10,326 nt of DNA from Thermomicrobiaceae bacterium (GTDB lineage: Bacteria; Chloroflexota; Chloroflexia; Thermomicrobiales; Thermomicrobiaceae), in contig SKKR01000367.1 in the NCBI GenBank assembly GCA_007123655.1, positions 1 through 10,326 of the forward strand, read 5' to 3'. Shown piece by piece: positions 6,783-10,326 of this stretch (positions are counted from its first letter, which is position 1; each line of letters opens with the position of its first letter). The notes under the pieces are model-generated. The model did not search any database and was not told where the DNA came from. It was given only the letters and a program-made list of their open reading frames with translations. The position numbers were made by a program, and so were the translations under genes.

Positions 6783-7582
6783 AGAAGCAATCGTTCGGTC
6801 CTTTGATGGCGATCGGTGGCGCGGAGGACCGTACCAGCGACAGTATTATCTTGCGCCGCTTTGCGATGTTGTGTGGCAACGGAACAGCCAGAATCTCCGT
6901 TATTCCCTCTGCCTCGAGAATTCGTAATGCCGGAGAACAGTACCGGCGCGTGCTTCACGATATCGGCGCGGCCCAGGTCGAAGTGCTCCGGATATCTGAA
7001 CGCTCCGATGCCCGGGACGAGGGCATCGTCAAGACATTGCGCGAAAGCACCGGGATCTTCTTGACCGGCGGAAGCCAGGTTCGGCTCGCCCGGATGATCG
7101 GCGGCACGCCGGTCGGTGACGCCATCTCCGAGCTGAACCGGGCCGGCGTGCCCGTCGCGGGTACCAGCGCTGGTGCGTCCGTCATGAGTTCAGTCATGGT
7201 GGCTGGAGGCCGCAGCGGCACGAGCCCGCGCAGCTCGATGGCCCGATTCTCGCGTGGACTCGGACTGATCGACTCGGTGATCATCGACCAGCACTTTGCC
7301 GAACGGGACAGGGTAAGCCGGCTCGTTGCCATGGTCGGGTACAATCCGGGTCTACTCGGGATCGGTATTGATGAAGACACGGCGGCGCTGATCAGCCCCG
7401 ACCGCTTTATCGAGGTCATTGGCCGCGGTTCGGTGCTTATCGTTGACGGATCTGAGATGCAGACGGATATTGAGCACGTTCAGCCCGCAGCTCCCCCCAC
7501 GATCTCCAACGCGGTGATCCACTTCATCGGGGAAGGCGGGCGGTACAGCCTTGACGAACGGAACGTCGTTCCCCAAGACTAG
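6776..7582 (+). CDS. cphB: Cyanophycinase CphB
   Basis: CphB is a cytoplasmic serine exopeptidase of family S51 that cuts cyanophycin from its ends into beta-Asp-Arg dipeptides. The 268-residue length fits the cyanobacterial enzyme, which is about 271. The visible motifs are MAIGGAEDR (11-19), FLTGGSQ (95-101, usually GGDQ or GGNQ), the nucleophile elbow GTSAGAS with Ser131, IIDQHF with His173, and GIDEDTAAL with Glu200. These residues sit one position from the Ser132-His174-Glu201 triad known for the Synechocystis enzyme, so activity is likely. No signal peptide is present, unlike secreted extracellular cyanophycinases. ATG at 6776 is the earliest in-frame start after a TAA at 6713-6715; the GTG directly after it is an alternative. 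It is transcribed from 6711 and cphA follows 104 bases later. A dipeptidase to finish degradation is not in this window. Confidence 0.95.
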   Translation: MVKKQSFGPLMAIGGAEDRTSDSIILRRFAMLCGNGTARISVIPSASRIRNAGEQYRRVLHDIGAAQVEVLRISERSDARDEGIVKTLRESTGIFLTGGSQVRLARMIGGTPVGDAISELNRAGVPVAGTSAGASVMSSVMVAGGRSGTSPRSSMARFSRGLGLIDSVIIDQHFAERDRVSRLVAMVGYNPGLLGIGIDEDTAALISPDRFIEVIGRGSVLIVDGSEMQTDIEHVQPAAPPTISNAVIHFIGEGGRYSLDERNVVPQD

Positions 7583-7620
7583 CATGCACACATAACCGGT
7601 GAGACACGACGCGAGGGCCT

Positions 7621-7644
7621 GACGATCAGCCGGAGCTGATGGTC
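7621..7644 (+). repeat. Inverted repeat between cphB and cphA
   Basis: ATCAGC (7625-7630) and GCTGAT (7635-7640) form a perfect six-base stem around a CGGA loop. GAC (7621-7623) and GTC (7642-7644) extend it by three pairs after one G-G mismatch. No T-run follows, so it is not a normal terminator. It could be a protein site or an mRNA structure that sets the CphB to CphA ratio. The rest of the 104-base gap shows no convincing promoter; TGGTATCAC at 7651-7659 is at best a weak -10. Confidence 0.4.
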
Positions 7645-7673
7645 GACAATTGGTATCACTGTACCCGAACGAC

Positions 7674-7678
7674 AGGAG
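7674..7678 (+). promoter_or_regulatory. Ribosome binding site of cphA
   Basis: AGGAG lies eight bases before the ATG at 7687. It fixes this start over the ATG two codons later. This is a much better site than that of cphB, so CphA may be translated more strongly from a shared message. Confidence 0.7.
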
Positions 7679-7686
7679 TGCCCGAC

Positions 7687-10326
7687 ATGCCAATGAAGAT
7701 CCTGGAATCCCAGATCCTGCGCGGCCCGAATGTCTGGGCACGTGTTCCAGTAATCCGGCTCAAAGTCGATCTGGAAGAGCTGGAAGATCGACCCTCAAAT
7801 ACCGTGAATGGCTTCTATGAAGAGCTGACGAGCCTCGTTCCTTCGCTAAGAGATCATCACTGCTCCGTAGGTCGTCCGGGCGGCTTCCTCGAACGTATCG
7901 AAGAAGGCACCTGGATGGGCCACATCGCCGAGCACATCGCGCTGGAACTACAGACGATCGCCGGGTCGGAAGTTGGTCGGGGTTTGACACGCTCGACAGG
8001 CGAGCACGGCGTGTACAACGTCGTTTATCAGTACATTCAGCCGGATCTTGGTCTTGAAGCCGGTAAACTCGCGGTTCGCCTGCTCAACTGGCTCGTGTAC
8101 AAGGAAGACTCCGAGTTCTCGTTTGCAGAAGAACTCGAGGAGTTAATCAAACTGGCCGAACGCCTTGCCTACGGGCCCAGCACCAAGGCGCTCGTCGACG
8201 AGGCGGAACGTCGGAGCATCCCCGTAATCAGGCTGGATCCGAGTCGCTCCCTCGTACAGATGGGGTACGGCGTGTACCAGAAGCGGGTCTGGGCGACGGT
8301 CACGTCAGAGACGAGTGACATTGCCGTCGACGTTGCCGGCAACAAGCGCCTGACCAACCAGTTGCTACAGGGAGTGGGTATTCCGGTTCCCAGGGGCGCT
8401 CCGGTGCAGACATTCGAGGAAGCGATCACCGTTGCCAACCGGATCGGATACCCGATTGTCATGAAACCGATGGATGGAAACCACGGTCGCGGCGTTCAGA
8501 TCAACCTGAAGAACGACGAGGACGTCGCGCGTCACTTCAGGTACGCGCAGGACGAGAGCCGAAACGGCCAGGTCATGGTGGAGTCGTACATTACCGGCCG
8601 GGACTACCGGATTCTCGTAGTGGGCGGCAAGATGATCGCCTGTGCCGAGCGAGTACCTGCCCACGTCATCGGCGATGGACAACACACGATTCAAGAGCTG
8701 ATCGACATTACCAACGAAGATCCTCGCCGCGGGATCGGCCATGAGAAAGTGCTGACACGAATCCCGGTCAACCAGGCATTGATGAACCTGCTCGAGCGCA
8801 ACGGGCAGACGCTGCAGACCGTGCCTGGGGCGGGTGAATTCGTACAGCTCCAGTTGACGGGCAACATGTCGACCGGCGGCATCTCTCGTGATCGGACCAA
8901 CGACATTCACCCTGACAACATCGAGATCGCGGAACAAGCCGCGGTGATCATCGGCCTTGATGTGGCCGGGATTGACATCATCGTCGAGGACATCGGACGA
9001 CCGCTGAAGGACCAGAACGGGGCGATCTGCGAAGTGAATGCGGGGCCGGGCTTCCGGATGCACACCAACCCGACCGAAGGGGAGCCCCAGGACGTTGCCC
9101 GGCCGGTGCTGGACACCCTGTTCCCTGGTGGAACGCCATCAAGGATTCCGATCATCGCCGTAACCGGAACGAACGGGAAAACGACAACCAGCCGAATGGT
9201 TGCCCACATTCTCAAGATGGCCGGGAAGCGGGTGGGCCTGACCACGACTGACGGCATTTACATCGACGGAACGCAGATTCTCCGCGGAGACATGAGCGGC
9301 CCGCAGAGCGCTCAAATGGTGCTGCAAAACCCGACCGTCGAACACGCGGTGCTGGAGACCGCCCGTGGCGGGATCGTCCGGGCCGGACTCGGGTTCGACC
9401 GATGTGATGTGTCGGTTGTGACCAACGTCAGTGGTGATCATCTCGGTGTCGGCGGCATCAACACAATCGAGGAGCTTGCCGAAGTCAAGGCGGTGGTGCC
9501 CGCGGCAACCTGGAACGATGGCTACTCCGTCCTGAACGCGGACGACGAATGGTGCCTGCGCATGGAGCGCCGGGCGCGAGGGAGCACGATCTTCTTCACA
9601 ATGCACGAGGACAACGAGACCGTTCGCAGCCACCTGCGCTCCAGGGGCGTAGCCGTCTTCCTTCGCCATCGTGACGATGTTGAGACCATTTGCCTTGCCG
9701 AGGGTCGACGGGAAACGACGATTCTGAACGTGACCGATATCCCGGCAACATTCGAGGGACGCGCCCGGGTCAACGTCAAGAACGCGCTTGCGGCCACCGC
9801 CGCCGCGTATGGAGCAAACGTTCCCCTGCAGACGATCCGCACCGGGCTCCGCTCGTTCTCGACGTCATTCTTCCAGTCGCCTGGCCGGCTGAACCTGATG
9901 GAAGCGGGAGGTAACCGGGTCATCGTTGATTACTGCCACAACGTAGCGGGTATGCAGGAGCTCACGGAGTTCGTGCGCCGGCTTACGCCGTCCAGAACGA
10001 TCGCGATGATCTCGATACCCGGGGACCGGCGAGATGAGGATATTCGTCGGTTTGGCGAACTCGCTGCACAGGCGTTCGACGAGATTATCATCCGGGAGGA
10101 CGATCACCCGAGGGGCCGCCAGCCGGGCGACGTCGCCGACATGCTCTACAAAACGGTCATTGCCAAGGGGCTACCAGAGGATCGCGTTGCGATCAGGTTG
10201 AACGAGCTCGACGCGACCGAGGAAGTAATGACCAGGGCCGGACAGGATGACCTGGTTGTCCTGCTGGCAGATCATCCCGAAGAGGTATGGAACGCCGTGC
10301 TTACCCGGACCCAGGCCCGCCAGGAC
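7687..10326 (+). CDS. cphA: Cyanophycin synthetase CphA (CphA1 type), 3' end beyond the window
   Basis: CphA builds cyanophycin, a poly-aspartate backbone with arginine on each side chain, using two ATP-driven sites. All 880 codons in view are open and match the usual length of about 870-900, so only a short tail can be missing. The N domain (about 1-160) starts MKILESQILRGPNVWARVPV and holds an HIAEH motif (79-83). The GPSTKALVDEA link (163-173) leads into the ATP-grasp domain, which adds aspartate: VMKPMDGNHGRGV (258-270) and CEVNAGPGFRMH (448-459). The Mur-ligase domain, which adds arginine, begins near 487: GTNGKTTTSR (494-503), LETARGGI (556-563), LNADDE (616-621), DYCHN (748-752), GDRRDED (779-785) and REDDHPRGR (803-811). 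DYCHN differs slightly from the common DYAHN or DYGHN. All three modules look intact, so it is probably functional. It lies 104 bases after cphB, probably in one operon. Confidence 0.96.
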   Translation, partial: MPMKILESQILRGPNVWARVPVIRLKVDLEELEDRPSNTVNGFYEELTSLVPSLRDHHCSVGRPGGFLERIEEGTWMGHIAEHIALELQTIAGSEVGRGLTRSTGEHGVYNVVYQYIQPDLGLEAGKLAVRLLNWLVYKEDSEFSFAEELEELIKLAERLAYGPSTKALVDEAERRSIPVIRLDPSRSLVQMGYGVYQKRVWATVTSETSDIAVDVAGNKRLTNQLLQGVGIPVPRGAPVQTFEEAITVANRIGYPIVMKPMDGNHGRGVQINLKNDEDVARHFRYAQDESRNGQVMVESYITGRDYRILVVGGKMIACAERVPAHVIGDGQHTIQELIDITNEDPRRGIGHEKVLTRIPVNQALMNLLERNGQTLQTVPGAGEFVQLQLTGNMSTGGISRDRTNDIHPDNIEIAEQAAVIIGLDVAGIDIIVEDIGRPLKDQNGAICEVNAGPGFRMHTNPTEGEPQDVARPVLDTLFPGGTPSRIPIIAVTGTNGKTTTSRMVAHILKMAGKRVGLTTTDGIYIDGTQILRGDMSGPQSAQMVLQNPTVEHAVLETARGGIVRAGLGFDRCDVSVVTNVSGDHLGVGGINTIEELAEVKAVVPAATWNDGYSVLNADDEWCLRMERRARGSTIFFTMHEDNETVRSHLRSRGVAVFLRHRDDVETICLAEGRRETTILNVTDIPATFEGRARVNVKNALAATAAAYGANVPLQTIRTGLRSFSTSFFQSPGRLNLMEAGGNRVIVDYCHNVAGMQELTEFVRRLTPSRTIAMISIPGDRRDEDIRRFGELAAQAFDEIIIREDDHPRGRQPGDVADMLYKTVIAKGLPEDRVAIRLNELDATEEVMTRAGQDDLVVLLADHPEEVWNAVLTRTQARQD

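Noticed and set aside
7621..7644. A rho-independent terminator after cphB
   Set aside because: The stem has a mismatch and there is no run of T after it, so it is listed only as an inverted repeat.
8365..9063. A 232-codon minus-strand reading frame
   Set aside because: It is antisense to the ATP-grasp domain of cphA. Long shadow frames are common in GC-rich genes.
1..10326. CRISPR array, tRNA, rRNA, insertion sequence or phage module
   Set aside because: No regularly spaced direct repeats, cloverleaf sequence, rRNA-like stretch, transposase or integrase motif was seen on either strand.

Overview
The window is a gene-dense stretch of GC-rich bacterial chromosome. Codons mostly end in G or C, there are GTG and TTG starts, and intergenic gaps are short. 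A HelY/Ski2-like DSHCT helicase beside a complete cyanophycin locus would fit Chloroflexota (Thermomicrobia-like) or a related high-GC lineage. That placement is inference from gene content; no rRNA or marker gene is present to settle it.

Left part, minus strand (1-1912): a GT-B glycosyltransferase (764-1912) is followed 36 bases downstream by thiL, thiamine-monophosphate kinase, whose C-terminal part runs off the left edge. Both read leftward, probably as one transcript from an extended -10 promoter near 1955-1963. A divergent promoter about 50 bases away (2014-2022) drives the rightward genes.

Middle, plus strand (2093-6690): a 972-residue Ski2/HelY-type superfamily 2 helicase starts at a TTG codon. 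It is followed after 41 bases by an unusual 545-residue protein. This protein has the N-terminal start and the Mur-ligase half of a cyanophycin synthetase but lacks the ATP-grasp domain between them.

Right part, plus strand (6711-10326): a TATAAT promoter leads into cphB (cyanophycinase, Ser-His-Glu triad intact) and then cphA (cyanophycin synthetase, N domain + ATP-grasp + Mur ligase). cphA is open to the right edge, with 880 codons visible. CphA polymerises aspartate and arginine into cyanophycin, a nitrogen and carbon store. CphB cuts it to beta-Asp-Arg dipeptides. The short paralogue next to them is the best candidate for something undescribed: a ligase-only cyanophycin synthetase relative in the same locus as a normal CphA/CphB pair.

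No tRNA, rRNA, CRISPR array, insertion sequence or phage gene was seen. No gene-free stretch exceeds 300 bases.
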